This document shows positions 8,315-17,074 of a DNA stretch of 64,000 nucleotides, one piece after another. The notes under the pieces are model-generated. The model was given only the letters and a program-made list of their open reading frames with translations, did no database searches and was not told the origin of the DNA. A program made the translations under genes and the position numbers. The stretch comes from Armatimonadota bacterium (GTDB lineage Bacteria; Armatimonadota; Zipacnadia; JAUWAU01). Location of the stretch: contig JAUWAU010000015.1 of the NCBI GenBank assembly GCA_030601885.1, positions 1 to 64,000 on the forward strand, written 5' to 3'. Numbering within the stretch: the first letter of the stretch is position 1; the number at the start of each line of letters is the position of its first letter.

Positions 8315-9553
8315 CTACAAGCCGTGCTTCTGCTTCCACTCCAGGTAGCCGTAGCCGGCCTTGCCCGTGCCGGTGCGGAATTCCTCTATCAGCCGCAAGT
8401 CAACGTCGTCGCGCGGGTGTGCACCAGCCTCATTAAGGATCAGCTCGGGGATCTCCTCGGCGGGCTCCGTCGTCACCGGAGCTACAACGAAAGGCTTGTC
8501 ACTGCGATACAGAGGGTCATCACTACCGAACTGCCCGCCGAGGCGCACCAGGGCCCAATCGCCGCCCTCATCCTTGGGCCGGTGCGGGCCGATGTTGCCC
8601 TTGCAGTAGAGTCTGGGATAGTCGCAGCCCGGGTAGTAGTCATCACCCATGGGCGAGATATACACCTCGGGCTTGTCCCTCCCACTGCTCGGGCCATGGC
8701 GGTAGTAGTTGTTCACGACATTGACATGCGCGCCGTATTTGATCTGTGTGCCGCCTACGAAGTTGTACACCAGGTTGTTCCGGAAATCGAAGACGGCGGT
8801 AGGCATATAGGGGGCCACCTGCTCGCCGTACCCATTGCCTGGTCCAAACAGAAGCGCATTGCGGTTGACGTTGCCAGTCCAGAAGTTGTGGTGGGCCGAC
8901 ACGTGGTCGGCGCCGTGGGCGGCGAGCATGCCCATGCTGTGGGCGCCCTTGTGGTGCTCGCCTTCGATGATCCCCTCCGCGATGATGCACCACTGCACAG
9001 TGATATAGTGGCCTTTGTTGATGCCGAAGTTCTCGTCGTCGGCCCAGCTCACGGAGCAGTGGTCAATGACCACCCGGTGCGCACCGCCTCCTATTGCGAT
9101 ACCATCGCCTTCCGCCCTTGACCGGCGCAGGCGGATGTGCCGAACGATCACATCGCGGCAGTTCAGCCCGGAAAAGCTCAGCCCACGCTCGTACAGCGTG
9201 ATGCCGCCCTTGTCGGCGGCGGAGGCGCCGTCAATCGTCAGGCGCCCGTTCTCTACGACTACACGCTCGGCCAGCTTGATAATGCCGCCGACCTTGAACT
9301 TGACGATCCGCGGGCCCTCGGCCGTGACCGCCTCACGGAAGCTGCCGGGGCCGCTGTCCTCGAGGTTGGTCACCCAGATTACCTCCCCGCCCTCGCCGCC
9401 GCGCGACTCCGCGCCGAAGCCCTCGGCCACCAGGCCGTGCGCGCCGGCGGCAGCACCCTCATCTCCGCCAGCCAGCTTCCCCGCCATGGCCACAAGTCCG
9501 ACAAGACCAAGGACAGGTGCTGCTAGCACTACATTTCGGATTGTCTCGGGCAC
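8315..9553 (-). CDS. Secreted pectate lyase-like right-handed beta-helix protein (copy B)
   Basis: Paralogue of the neighbouring lyase. The start is set to the GTG at 9551-9553, because the aligned paralogue begins at the same residue and GGAGG sits seven bases upstream; an open frame to 9586 exists but has no such support. The same beta-helix landmarks are present (HCSVSWADDENFGINKGHY, HHNFWTGNVNRN, FDFRNNLVYNFVGG). The loop after the HHNFW motif is shorter and different from copy A, which could alter substrate grip. It is followed 113 bases later by copy A on the same strand, so the two are probably co-transcribed. Confidence 0.8.
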   Translation of the reverse strand: MPETIRNVVLAAPVLGLVGLVAMAGKLAGGDEGAAAGAHGLVAEGFGAESRGGEGGEVIWVTNLEDSGPGSFREAVTAEGPRIVKFKVGGIIKLAERVVVENGRLTIDGASAADKGGITLYERGLSFSGLNCRDVIVRHIRLRRSRAEGDGIAIGGGAHRVVIDHCSVSWADDENFGINKGHYITVQWCIIAEGIIEGEHHKGAHSMGMLAAHGADHVSAHHNFWTGNVNRNALLFGPGNGYGEQVAPYMPTAVFDFRNNLVYNFVGGTQIKYGAHVNVVNNYYRHGPSSGRDKPEVYISPMGDDYYPGCDYPRLYCKGNIGPHRPKDEGGDWALVRLGGQFGSDDPLYRSDKPFVVAPVTTEPAEEIPELILNEAGAHPRDDVDLRLIEEFRTGTGKAGYGYLEWKQKHGL

Positions 9554-9977
9554 TTTCCTACCTCCGTTCTGCCCCCACATGCCCACGGCACCGGGACTGA
9601 TGTAGCCGCGGCATCAGTGGCATGTCGCTTCTGGTCGTCCCACGCTGCCTGGCAAGTGAGATGTCTACACCTATGCTTCTTTTTGGTCTTCCAGTCTCCT
9701 CCACACGAATCCTTCTCAACATCGCTGTCGATTTGGAACAACCCGCCCCGGCATCTATTGGTTTTTCGCCCGTCAGAAGAGGACTGCTCGCCGGAGATGG
9801 TCAAGTCCTTCGACGTGGAGCCCCGGGCGCTTCATCATCCGCGGCCTGGGCATGGCGAACCTCGACCAGGATGGCGTCAAGCAGTTCATGGGCGCCTCTT
9901 CATCCATTGCGGGCACTGGTTTGCGGCCCCAGGAACCTGGCGGGAGGCCGTGAGCGGCCGACGGCCGCCTGTCACGC
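9554..9977. other. Intergenic region with a possible gene remnant
   Basis: Between divergent pectate lyase B and TatD. Around 9835-9915, one plus-strand frame reads RFIIRGLGMANLDQDGVKQ, which looks protein-like but is reached only by a frame change from the preceding readable stretch and has no start. It may be a decayed gene end. Nothing else is recognisable apart from the promoter space for the two flanking genes. Confidence 0.3.
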
Positions 9978-10766
9978 ATGACTCTCATCGACACACATGC
10001 TCATCTGAATCATCCGCAATTCGCCGATGATCTGGACGACGTGCTGGGGCGCGCCGCCGGGGCCGGCGTGGCGAGCATCGTCGCGGTGGGATACGACCGG
10101 GAGAACTCGGAAGAGGCCGTTCGTCTCGCTCACGAGTATGAGCCCCTGTGGGCCAGCGTCGGCATCCATCCTCTGGACGCACTCACCGTCCGAGAAGCGG
10201 ACTTCGACCGCGTCGCCGAGCTCGCCGGCGACGAATGCGTGGTCGCCATCGGCGAGACGGGGCTGGACCTATACCGGGGGGCTGATTGGTACAAGGCGCA
10301 AGTCGGACTCTTCCGCCGGCATCACGAATTGGCGGCGGAAGTCGGCAAGCCCCTCATCGTGCACAACCGAGCGGCAGCGCGGCCGTGCTTGGATCTGCTG
10401 GATGAGTGGGGCCTTGCGGACGTGCGTGCCGTCCTCCATTGCTTCGACGGACATGCGCAGTTGGCCCGCCGAGCGGCGGGCCTTGGGTGCTTCATCGGCC
10501 TGGATGGGCCCGTGACCTTTCCGCCGAGGAAGAGCGACAGTGACGAGCCCACCATCTGGGGCATCGCCAGGGCCGTGCCGCTCGAGCATCTGCTGTTGGA
10601 GACCGATTGCCCCTGGCTGGCCCCGGTGCCGTATCGTGGCCGCCGCAACGAGCCGGCCTACGTCACGTACATCGCCGCGCACATCGCCGAGCTGCGCGGC
10701 ATATCCGTCGAGGAGGTAGCAGACGCCACGACAGCCAATGCCCGGGGCGTGTTCGGAATCCCGTGA
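9978..10766 (+). CDS. tatD: TatD-family deoxyribonuclease/hydrolase
   Basis: Full-length (262 aa) TatD-type metal-dependent hydrolase, a TIM barrel with DNase or 3'-5' exonuclease activity. It begins MTLIDTHAHLNHPQF with the HxH metal motif, then VGIHPLDA, VAIGETGLDLY (conserved Glu), VHNRAA, VLHCFDG and the signature LLETDCPWLAPVPYRGRRNEP near residue 205. It is transcribed alone, away from the polysaccharide genes, and ends just before a strong hairpin terminator. This is a housekeeping-type gene; there is little doubt about the family. Confidence 0.93.
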   Translation: MTLIDTHAHLNHPQFADDLDDVLGRAAGAGVASIVAVGYDRENSEEAVRLAHEYEPLWASVGIHPLDALTVREADFDRVAELAGDECVVAIGETGLDLYRGADWYKAQVGLFRRHHELAAEVGKPLIVHNRAAARPCLDLLDEWGLADVRAVLHCFDGHAQLARRAAGLGCFIGLDGPVTFPPRKSDSDEPTIWGIARAVPLEHLLLETDCPWLAPVPYRGRRNEPAYVTYIAAHIAELRGISVEEVADATTANARGVFGIP

Positions 10767-10837
10767 TAGAGGCTGGCACAGCCCGGACTTCATTCGCGCA
10801 GGAGGAGCATCGTCGAATGAAATTCCTTAGGGTCAGA

Positions 10838-10874
10838 GCAAAGGCGGCGAGCCACAGGTGCTCGCCGCCTTTGC
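10838..10874 (+). terminator. Strong hairpin terminator after TatD gene
   Basis: Perfect 14-bp inverted repeat GCAAAGGCGGCGAG / CTCGCCGCCTTTGC with a nine-base loop, 71 bases after the TatD stop codon. The stem itself ends in TTT. It can act in both directions. Confidence 0.75.
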
Positions 10875-10925
10875 CAAACAGGGGAACCAAAAACAGAGGA
10901 GTTGCGAGTCGCGCCATGCTGCTTT

Positions 10926-10997
10926 AGCGACGGCGGGAGACCCCGCTCTACAATGCCACCGCAGCCACACTGGGCACGAATCTTCGGGGTAGTTCTC
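10926..10997. repeat. Dispersed repeat R1, shortened copy
   Basis: Shares GACCCCGC, CTACAATGCCACCGCAGCC and CACGAATCTTCG with the copy at 26117-26192. The hairpin core is shortened to GCGGGG with CCCGC on the reverse strand. It lies between the TatD terminator and the sulfatase-fold gene, and reads into the small exported-peptide fragment next to it. Confidence 0.65.
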
Positions 10998-11123
10998 GAA
11001 CTCCGCCAGCGGCTTCCCCTCCGGGCTCGCCCGCGAGCCGGCGGCATCCGTGGTTGCGGCGCTCGCCGGAGCCAGTGCCGTGATCGCTGCAGTCAGGCAA
11101 ATGCCAGCCACACGTCGGACCAT
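10984..11123 (-). pseudogene. Fragment of a signal-peptide-bearing gene, interrupted by repeat R1
   Basis: From the ATG at 11123, the frame gives MVRRVAGICLTAAITALAPA, a convincing signal peptide, then about 25 further residues ending ENYPED exactly where repeat R1 begins. Beyond that point the frame runs through the repeat and the terminator hairpin and makes no sense as protein. I read it as the 5' stub of an exported-protein gene truncated by the repeat. It lies immediately upstream of no other gene on this strand. Confidence 0.4.
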
Positions 11124-11156
11124 GGCTTCGCAGTCCCTATCCATCCGAAATCACGT

Positions 11157-12488
11157 CTAAAGATACCGGTGAGGCCGGCGGCGCATCTCTTCGACTCGCG
11201 CCAACTGGTATATGATGGGATCGGTGCGTTCGCCGAGGTTTTCCTCTACCCAACCGAAAAGTTCTTCTTGCAGAGCCTGCGCCCGCTCCGCTTCTTCGTC
11301 GATCAGGTTCACCATCTCCATCGGGTCGGCTTCCAGGTCGTACAGCTCATCCGGCGCGTACTTGTGCCAGATGTATTTCCAGCCATTTCGGACCACGGCG
11401 CGAAGTCCCAGTGTCTCCGTGTAGTAGTGCTCCCTGGGCTCCGCCTCGCCACGCATGAGCGGCATCAGCGACGCTCCGTCCATTTCACCAGCGGGCTCTA
11501 CCCCGAGGATGTCCAGAATCGTCGGTGCGATGTCGATGTGGTGGGCGTATCCTGCCGGCTGTGACCCTTCGAGTATTAGCCCCGGGCGCCAGATGATCAG
11601 AGGCGTGAAAACTACCGCATCGTGAAGTCCCGCATGTCCCCACAGCCCCCCGTGCTGATTGAGCTGCTCGCCGTGATCGGCGTTGATGATGATGGCCGTC
11701 TCGTCCATGACGTCGGCATCGGCCAGAGCGTTCAGCACCTGGTCAACGAGATGATCCGTGTACAGGATCTCACCGTCGTAGGCGTCAATGCAGGTCGGGT
11801 GCTTGCCTGGCGCACCGGGCTCGGGCGTGAAGTCCTCGGGCCACTCCGTGTTTGGTATCTGCTCGACCGTGCCCCATCCCGGCACGTACTCGTAGCCTGC
11901 GGGAGCCTGGCGCACCTCAAGACGGTCGAGAGAGCCGCGCTCGTGGACGAAGGGCCGGGCGAACTTGGCGGGCTGATTGTAGGGCAAATGTGGATCCCAG
12001 TAGTGCACAAACAGGAAGAACGGCTCATCCTTGTGCCCCGCTATCCACGGGATCAGTCGTTCGTTGACGGCGCCGCCAACTACGTGGTGATGTACGGGCC
12101 GCGGCGTCCGCGTTACGTTGACGTAATACTCGAATCCCCGCACGAACTGCTTCATGTGCGAGGCGAAGTTGATGAGATTGTCGAAAGCGGCCGTGGTGAT
12201 CCCACCGTGCTCCCAGATCATCTCCGGCAGCGTGGGCTTGTCGTCGGGGAAGTTGATCATATTGGGGACGTCAAAGGGCGTCATGTACCACTCGTTGTTG
12301 ATGGCGTACTGCCCGGTGAACATGGATGTGAAGGCCGGACCGGTCGCGACTGCATTCGCCCGAGACCGTGGAAAGAGGGCGCCCTCGCGAGCCAGCCGAT
12401 CCATGGTGGGCGAAGTCTCCCTGAAGTACCCGTAACAGCTCAGATGATCCGCCCGCAGCGTATCCAGACAGAACCAGACGACGTTCAT
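11157..12488 (-). CDS. Sulfatase-fold hydrolase lacking the formylglycine cysteine
   Basis: Alkaline-phosphatase-superfamily protein (443 aa) with the sulfatase metal motifs: CLDTLRADHLSCYGY at the N-terminus and INADHGEQLNQHG in the middle. The C-terminal ELYDLEADPMEMVNL segment is typical of sulfatases. At the nucleophile position, the expected C/S-x-P-x-R is replaced by T-G-P-A-F, within AVATGPAFTSMFTGQY. No Cys or Ser is available for conversion to formylglycine. Thr nucleophiles occur in other members of the superfamily that act on phosphate esters, so this may be a phosphodiesterase or phosphonate hydrolase rather than a sulfatase. No signal peptide. Confidence 0.8.
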   Translation of the reverse strand: MNVVWFCLDTLRADHLSCYGYFRETSPTMDRLAREGALFPRSRANAVATGPAFTSMFTGQYAINNEWYMTPFDVPNMINFPDDKPTLPEMIWEHGGITTAAFDNLINFASHMKQFVRGFEYYVNVTRTPRPVHHHVVGGAVNERLIPWIAGHKDEPFFLFVHYWDPHLPYNQPAKFARPFVHERGSLDRLEVRQAPAGYEYVPGWGTVEQIPNTEWPEDFTPEPGAPGKHPTCIDAYDGEILYTDHLVDQVLNALADADVMDETAIIINADHGEQLNQHGGLWGHAGLHDAVVFTPLIIWRPGLILEGSQPAGYAHHIDIAPTILDILGVEPAGEMDGASLMPLMRGEAEPREHYYTETLGLRAVVRNGWKYIWHKYAPDELYDLEADPMEMVNLIDEEAERAQALQEELFGWVEENLGERTDPIIYQLARVEEMRRRPHRYL

Positions 12489-12551
12489 GATTGCGCCCCT
12501 TTCCCTTATGGCTGCTTCGGCCGTCCGCTGAGGTGCTCCGCGAGCTGGCTG

Positions 12552-14084
12552 CTATTCCTCTGAATTCGGCAGCCGCAGCTCCTTAGCCTTCGCGGTCACA
12601 TGGCCGCGCCGCACGAACTGGTCGGCGGCGTTGACCATCGGTTGGTAGTCCCAGCTCGTCTGCTCTCCCTTGCTCAGCGCCTCCAGGATGGCCCGCCTCT
12701 GCCGCTGGCTTTCCCGCACCTGCGCCTCCACCGTCGGGCCGTCCCAGCCCTCGAGCACTCGGGCCTTCAAGCGCTCCTCTACTTGCCGCAGCTCAGGCTT
12801 GCCGCTTACGTTGTCCGTCTCACCGGGGTCGGCTGCCAGGTCGAAGAGCTGCGGCTCGTGCTGCTCCACGCAGACGTACTTGTACCGACCGGTGCGCAGC
12901 ATCCGGGCGGCGTTGCACACGCCCTCGCCGCAGTACTCGGCGATTCCCTCATCCTTCCAGCTTGCCCCACCACCCTCCAGCAGCGGCAGCAGGCTATCGC
13001 CGCTTGAGAGGCTCTTTGCAGCTTCCGGCTCCGGCACCCGGCCGAGGTCCATGAGGGTCGGGTACAGGTCGATGAGCGACGCGACCTCCGCGATGCGCCG
13101 CCCTCTCCCCCACTCGGCTGGCCCTCGCACGATCATCGGAACGCGCACGGAATCCTCGTAGAAGACGCGCTTGAACCACATGCCGTGCTCGCCCAGCATC
13201 TCCCCGTGGTCGGAGGTGACGATCACGATGGTGTGCTCCGACAGGTCGAGGTCGTGCAACGCGCGCACCAGTTCGCCGACCTTTTCGTCGAAGTAGCTGA
13301 CCATCGCATAATAGGCCCGACGCGTCCGGTAGACCTGCTCCTCAGTTGGCGGGTACAGATCCACCTCGTGATGTATCTGCAGCCACTGATTGTATGGGTG
13401 CAGGCCCTCGAGCGGGTCGTCCGGGATGTCCGGGAGAGGTATCTCAACGCCTTCATACAGGTCCCAGTACCTCCGGAGCGTCGTGAAGGGATCGTGCGGG
13501 TGCGTGTAACTGGCGCAGAGGAAGAACGGCCGGCCGCTCTCATCGCGCGCCACGTCGCGGAGCGCCTGGAGCGTCTGGTGGTGCACCTCCTCGTCGTAGT
13601 CGAGCTGCATGTTCCACTTGACGACCCCGGAGTCTCTGAGCTGCCGCACCGACGTGCCGGGATTGTGCACGGGCGACTCGTCCCAGTCGGGCGTCCAGAG
13701 GAAGCTGGCCGGGTAGATGTCGGTGGTGAGGCGCTCCTCGAAGCCGTGAAGCTGGTCGGGGCCGGCGAAGTGCATCTTGCCGGCCAGGATAGTGCGATAG
13801 TCGGCGCGTCGTAGATGATGCACGAACGTCGGTGTCGAGGCGGGCAGCTCAGCGCCGTTGTCGTAGCAGCCGACCTCCGAGGCATAGCGCCCGGTCATCA
13901 TCGAGCCCCGCGACGGCCCGCACAGAGGCGAGTTGCAGTAGAAGTTGTCGAAGATGACGCCCTGCTCGGCGAGGGCGTCGATGTTAGGCGTCTTGGCCGC
14001 CGGGTTGCCGCCGGCTCCAAGTACACTCGGCGACCACTGGTCGGCCATGATGAGGAAGATGTTGGGCTTCCGCGAACGCGACAT
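12552..14084 (-). CDS. Sulfatase (type I, Cys-dependent)
   Basis: The start is the ATG at 14084, giving MSRSRKPNIFLIMADQWSPS; an upstream extension in frame has no family likeness. The active-site motif is CGPSR in NSPLCGPSRGSMMTGRY, the cysteine to be oxidised to formylglycine. A second metal motif is VTSDHGEMLGEHGMW near residue 290, and the C-terminus has QLFDLAADPGETDN. Overall it resembles choline-sulfatase-like enzymes, but the substrate cannot be told. It has no export signal and so may work in the cytoplasm. It lies 63 bases upstream of the Thr-type sulfatase-fold gene, in the same direction, so the two probably form an operon. Confidence 0.88.
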   Translation of the reverse strand: MSRSRKPNIFLIMADQWSPSVLGAGGNPAAKTPNIDALAEQGVIFDNFYCNSPLCGPSRGSMMTGRYASEVGCYDNGAELPASTPTFVHHLRRADYRTILAGKMHFAGPDQLHGFEERLTTDIYPASFLWTPDWDESPVHNPGTSVRQLRDSGVVKWNMQLDYDEEVHHQTLQALRDVARDESGRPFFLCASYTHPHDPFTTLRRYWDLYEGVEIPLPDIPDDPLEGLHPYNQWLQIHHEVDLYPPTEEQVYRTRRAYYAMVSYFDEKVGELVRALHDLDLSEHTIVIVTSDHGEMLGEHGMWFKRVFYEDSVRVPMIVRGPAEWGRGRRIAEVASLIDLYPTLMDLGRVPEPEAAKSLSSGDSLLPLLEGGGASWKDEGIAEYCGEGVCNAARMLRTGRYKYVCVEQHEPQLFDLAADPGETDNVSGKPELRQVEERLKARVLEGWDGPTVEAQVRESQRQRRAILEALSKGEQTSWDYQPMVNAADQFVRRGHVTAKAKELRLPNSEE

Positions 14085-14312
14085 GGTAGCTTCAGACCTC
14101 CGGCGGCGTTCCACGACCGTAGGCTTGTCGATAGATCGGTCGCTGGCGTTGCCCCTCGTCCGGCGGAAAAGACGCTTTGGCGGCAAAGGCATTCCGGAAT
14201 CCTTCTCGTTCTCCTGCACACGGAGTGGTCAACTGCACAGAGCTTGCGCCTCTGCAGCTCGAGAAGGTGCCAGCGGGATCGGCGGTAAACCGCACCCAGG
14301 AGGGCGGTGCAC

Positions 14313-15068
14313 ATGACCGGGCCCGACCACATAGCAGAGCGCATTGAGACTGCTGCCGACGCATTGCGGGCGGCGACCCGGGTCGCCGTGCTTACAGGTG
14401 CGGGCGTGTCGGCCGACAGCGGCGTTCCGACGTTCCGCGGCCCGGGCGGGTTGTGGCGTAACTTCCGGCCCGAGGACCTGGCGACGCCGGAGGCTTTCGA
14501 GCGCGATCCGCAGCTCGTATGGGAGTGGTACGACTGGCGACGGCAGAAGATAGCCTCGGCAAAACCGAATGCCGGACATATTGCCCTTGTCGAGCTCGAG
14601 GAGATAGTGCCAGACCTCACGCTCATCACGCAGAACGTGGACGGTCTGCATGAGGCCGCCGGGAGCAAGCACGTTATTGAGCTGCACGGCTGCATCTGGC
14701 GGGTGAGATGCCCGGCCGAGGGCACTGTCGCGGAGAACAGGCAAGTGCCGCTGTCCGAGATCCCACCCCACTGTCGCTGCGGCAGCCTCGTGCGCCCTGA
14801 CATCGTCTGGTTCGGCGAGAGCGTGCCCGGCGAGGCGATCGCGGCAGCCTGTCACGCGGCGGAAGAAGCGGAGGTCATGCTGGTCGTGGGGACGTCTGCT
14901 CTCGTGTATCCGGCCGCCGCCCTGCCTCTGCTGACCAGCCAGCGTGACGGGGCAGTAATCGAGGTCAACCCTGAGCCGACCATGCTGTCAGAATTGACGC
15001 ACCTGGGCTTGCGCGGCAGGGGAGCCGAGATCCTCCCGCAGCTCGTGGCCGCCGTGCGCCGCGAGTAA
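14313..15068 (+). CDS. cobB: NAD-dependent protein deacylase of the sirtuin family (class III)
   Basis: Removes acyl groups from lysine using NAD. It shows the NAD-binding motifs GAGVSADSGVPTFRG and TQNVDGLHEAAG, the catalytic His in ELHGC, and GTSALVYPAA. Zinc ligands are the CIWRVRC pair and a later CRC. The stretch WEWYDWRR carries the Tyr-x-x-Arg pair known in SIRT5/CobB-type enzymes that remove succinyl or malonyl groups. The chosen ATG lies nine bases after AGGAGG. It is transcribed divergently from the sulfatase at 12552-14084, and no operon partner is evident. Confidence 0.92.
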   Translation: MTGPDHIAERIETAADALRAATRVAVLTGAGVSADSGVPTFRGPGGLWRNFRPEDLATPEAFERDPQLVWEWYDWRRQKIASAKPNAGHIALVELEEIVPDLTLITQNVDGLHEAAGSKHVIELHGCIWRVRCPAEGTVAENRQVPLSEIPPHCRCGSLVRPDIVWFGESVPGEAIAAACHAAEEAEVMLVVGTSALVYPAAALPLLTSQRDGAVIEVNPEPTMLSELTHLGLRGRGAEILPQLVAAVRRE

Positions 15069-15107
15069 CCGTGGCATTCCCCCGGCATGCCGGCGGCCCT
15101 TGGCTGC

Positions 15108-15686
15108 CTACCGCTGTACCCCTTCGATGTCCTTCAGGGCTTGACGGGCGGCATTTCTGACGTAGTTGTTCTTGTCTTTCAGTGCATCGGTCAGCGCCGG
15201 AACCGCGTCGCTGGCTGCCGGGCCGATCCTGGCCAGAGCGTGCACGGCGTACAGGCGTATCGTCTCGGACTCGTCCCTCAAGGCATCAATGAGCGCCGTT
15301 ACCGCCTCAGGCTTCCGGTCGATCTGCCAGAGGGCGGTGGCGGCGCCAAGGCGGACCATGGGTGACGCGTCCTTCAGCGCTTTGGTCAGCACCGGGACCG
15401 CGCGCCTGGCGGTCGCGCCGACGTTGCCGAGCCCGACGGCGGCCCAATAGCGGACGCCGCTGTCCTGGTGCTTCAGCGCTTCCATGAGCGCCGGCATGGC
15501 CCTCGGGCCGATTTGGCCCAGGACTCGCGCCGCATATAGACGCAGGAACTCGTTCTCGCCCTGCAGTTGCGCCCGCCACTGACGTAGGGTCCTGCCGAAG
15601 TGGACATCCCCTCTGGCCGCCTTTGCCGTGCCGACCGCGGTGAGAAGCGCCCCGATGCATAGACACACGGTCAATAATGTCTTCAT
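15108..15686 (-). CDS. Exported HEAT-repeat protein
   Basis: 192 residues with an N-terminal signal peptide (MKTLLTVCLCIGALLTAVGT) and about four to five HEAT repeats of roughly 31 residues. Examples are YAARVLGQIGPRAMPALMEA, YWAAVGLGNVGATARRAVPV, LGAATALWQID and YAVHALARIGPAASDAVPAL. Such repeats form a binding superhelix. The repeats start just after a short linker beginning ARGDVHFGRTLRQW. No enzyme domain is present. Its role is unknown; it is monocistronic and converges with the sirtuin gene. Confidence 0.8.
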   Translation of the reverse strand: MKTLLTVCLCIGALLTAVGTAKAARGDVHFGRTLRQWRAQLQGENEFLRLYAARVLGQIGPRAMPALMEALKHQDSGVRYWAAVGLGNVGATARRAVPVLTKALKDASPMVRLGAATALWQIDRKPEAVTALIDALRDESETIRLYAVHALARIGPAASDAVPALTDALKDKNNYVRNAARQALKDIEGVQR

Positions 15687-16066
15687 GCAGTCTTTCCTTT
15701 CGCGCCGTGTTGGGCTTCAATCGTGGGCTGCGCGTGCACTGCCCCGCCGAGAAGCTGCCGCCGCCCGATTCGTACCTCGCCGTCCCGCCATGAAGGCTGC
15801 CATCGAAGGCCGCCAGGGTTACGGTGCCGTCAGGTGACTGGCGCAGGATATTGTCAAGGCGAACCTTGGCAGCCACTGTAACCGTATCTGCCCGTTTTTT
15901 CAATGGGGTAAGAGGCATCCAGCGCCACAATGCAACGCGGAGGGGAAGCCGCGTCGATGGCGAACGTCAGCGCACATGTACAGGCAACAAAGGCGTTGGT
16001 CGGCGGGTCCGCGCCTGTCCGGGAGCCGGAGCATCGGCATCTGTTAATGCATAGGAGTGAGTTGAG
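15687..16066. other. Intergenic region with a possible minus-strand gene remnant
   Basis: Lies between the divergent HEAT-repeat and aldo/keto reductase genes. On the minus strand, 15790-15915 reads TVTVAAKVRLDNILRQ and DGTVTLAAFDGSLHGG, which look like real protein, but the frame then runs into the leader of the HEAT gene without a sensible end. It may be a decayed gene. The remaining bases hold the two promoters, not resolved here. Confidence 0.3.
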
Positions 16067-16996
16067 ATGCTGTACCGTACTTTCGGCAAGACGGGTTGGG
16101 AAGTGTCTGCGATCGGCATGGGGACCTGGAACATTGGCACTCAGTGGGGCGAAGTGGACGATGTGACATCCTGGGCGACCATACGCGCCTCCTTTGAGCA
16201 TGGGGTCAACCTGTTCGACACGGCCGAGTCTTACGGGATGCCGAACGGGCTGTCCGAGGAGCGACTTGGCGCTGCGTTGGCCGGCATTCGGCATCAGGTC
16301 TACATCGTGAGCAAGATCGGGCACTGGGGGGAGCGCACCGGCCAGGCCGTGCCGAAAACCACCGTGGACATGATCCGGCTGTGCTGCCACGCCTCGCTGC
16401 ATCGGCTGCGAACGGACTGGATCGATGTGATGCTGTGCCACGAGGGGAGCATCGAAGACCCCAGCGTGTACCTGGAGGCCTTTGATGTCCTGAAGGAGCG
16501 CGGCCGCATCCGCGCGTACGGCATCTCGACAGACAGTCCGGAGGTGCTGAAGCGGTTCAACGCCGACGGGAAGTGCAGCGTCGTGCAGGTCAACTACTCA
16601 TTGCTGAACCGGCGGGCCGAGCCCGAGCTGCTACCATACTGTCAGGAGCACAACATCGGCGTCATGATCCGGGGCCCGCTGGCCCAGGGGCTGCTCTCTG
16701 GCAGGTATTCGGCCGACTCGGTCTTCACCGACTCCGTGCGCTCACGGTGGCACACGGATGACCGTCAGCGTGCCAGGCTCGAGGCCAACATCGCCAAGGT
16801 TGAGCAGCTCAACAAAGCACTCGAGCCGGGCGCAGCGATGGTCACCGCGGCGTTGCGCTTTACGATCTCTCCCCCCGCGAATCCGGTCTCGATCCCAGGC
16901 GCCAAATCGCCGGAACAGGCTATCATGAATGCCGCCGCGGGCGACAGGGTCCTGACTCAAGAGGAGATAGACAAACTGGTTGCCCTGCTCGATTGA
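16067..16996 (+). CDS. Aldo/keto reductase
   Basis: NADPH-dependent (beta/alpha)8 oxidoreductase of 309 residues. It starts MLYRTFGKTGWEVSAIGMGT, standard for the family. The catalytic tetrad is visible as Asp and Tyr in DTAESYG, Lys in VSKIG and His in MLCHEG. The cofactor region includes GVMIRGPLAQGLLSG and SIPGAKSPEQ. The ribosome site is TAGGAGTG. In this setting it probably reduces or oxidises a sugar or sugar-derived aldehyde. It ends before the convergent propeller gene. Confidence 0.92.
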   Translation: MLYRTFGKTGWEVSAIGMGTWNIGTQWGEVDDVTSWATIRASFEHGVNLFDTAESYGMPNGLSEERLGAALAGIRHQVYIVSKIGHWGERTGQAVPKTTVDMIRLCCHASLHRLRTDWIDVMLCHEGSIEDPSVYLEAFDVLKERGRIRAYGISTDSPEVLKRFNADGKCSVVQVNYSLLNRRAEPELLPYCQEHNIGVMIRGPLAQGLLSGRYSADSVFTDSVRSRWHTDDRQRARLEANIAKVEQLNKALEPGAAMVTAALRFTISPPANPVSIPGAKSPEQAIMNAAAGDRVLTQEEIDKLVALLD

Positions 16997-17074
16997 CGGC
17001 GGTTGGTGGCTCCGCGAGAGTTGAGCGATAAAGGACGGGCGCGAGCGGGCGTTTGGGGCTCATGCCCGGCGTCG

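Noticed and set aside
10833..10983. The 3' part of the frame following the signal-peptide fragment
   Set aside because: It is translated from repeat R1 and the TatD terminator hairpin and so is not a real protein end.
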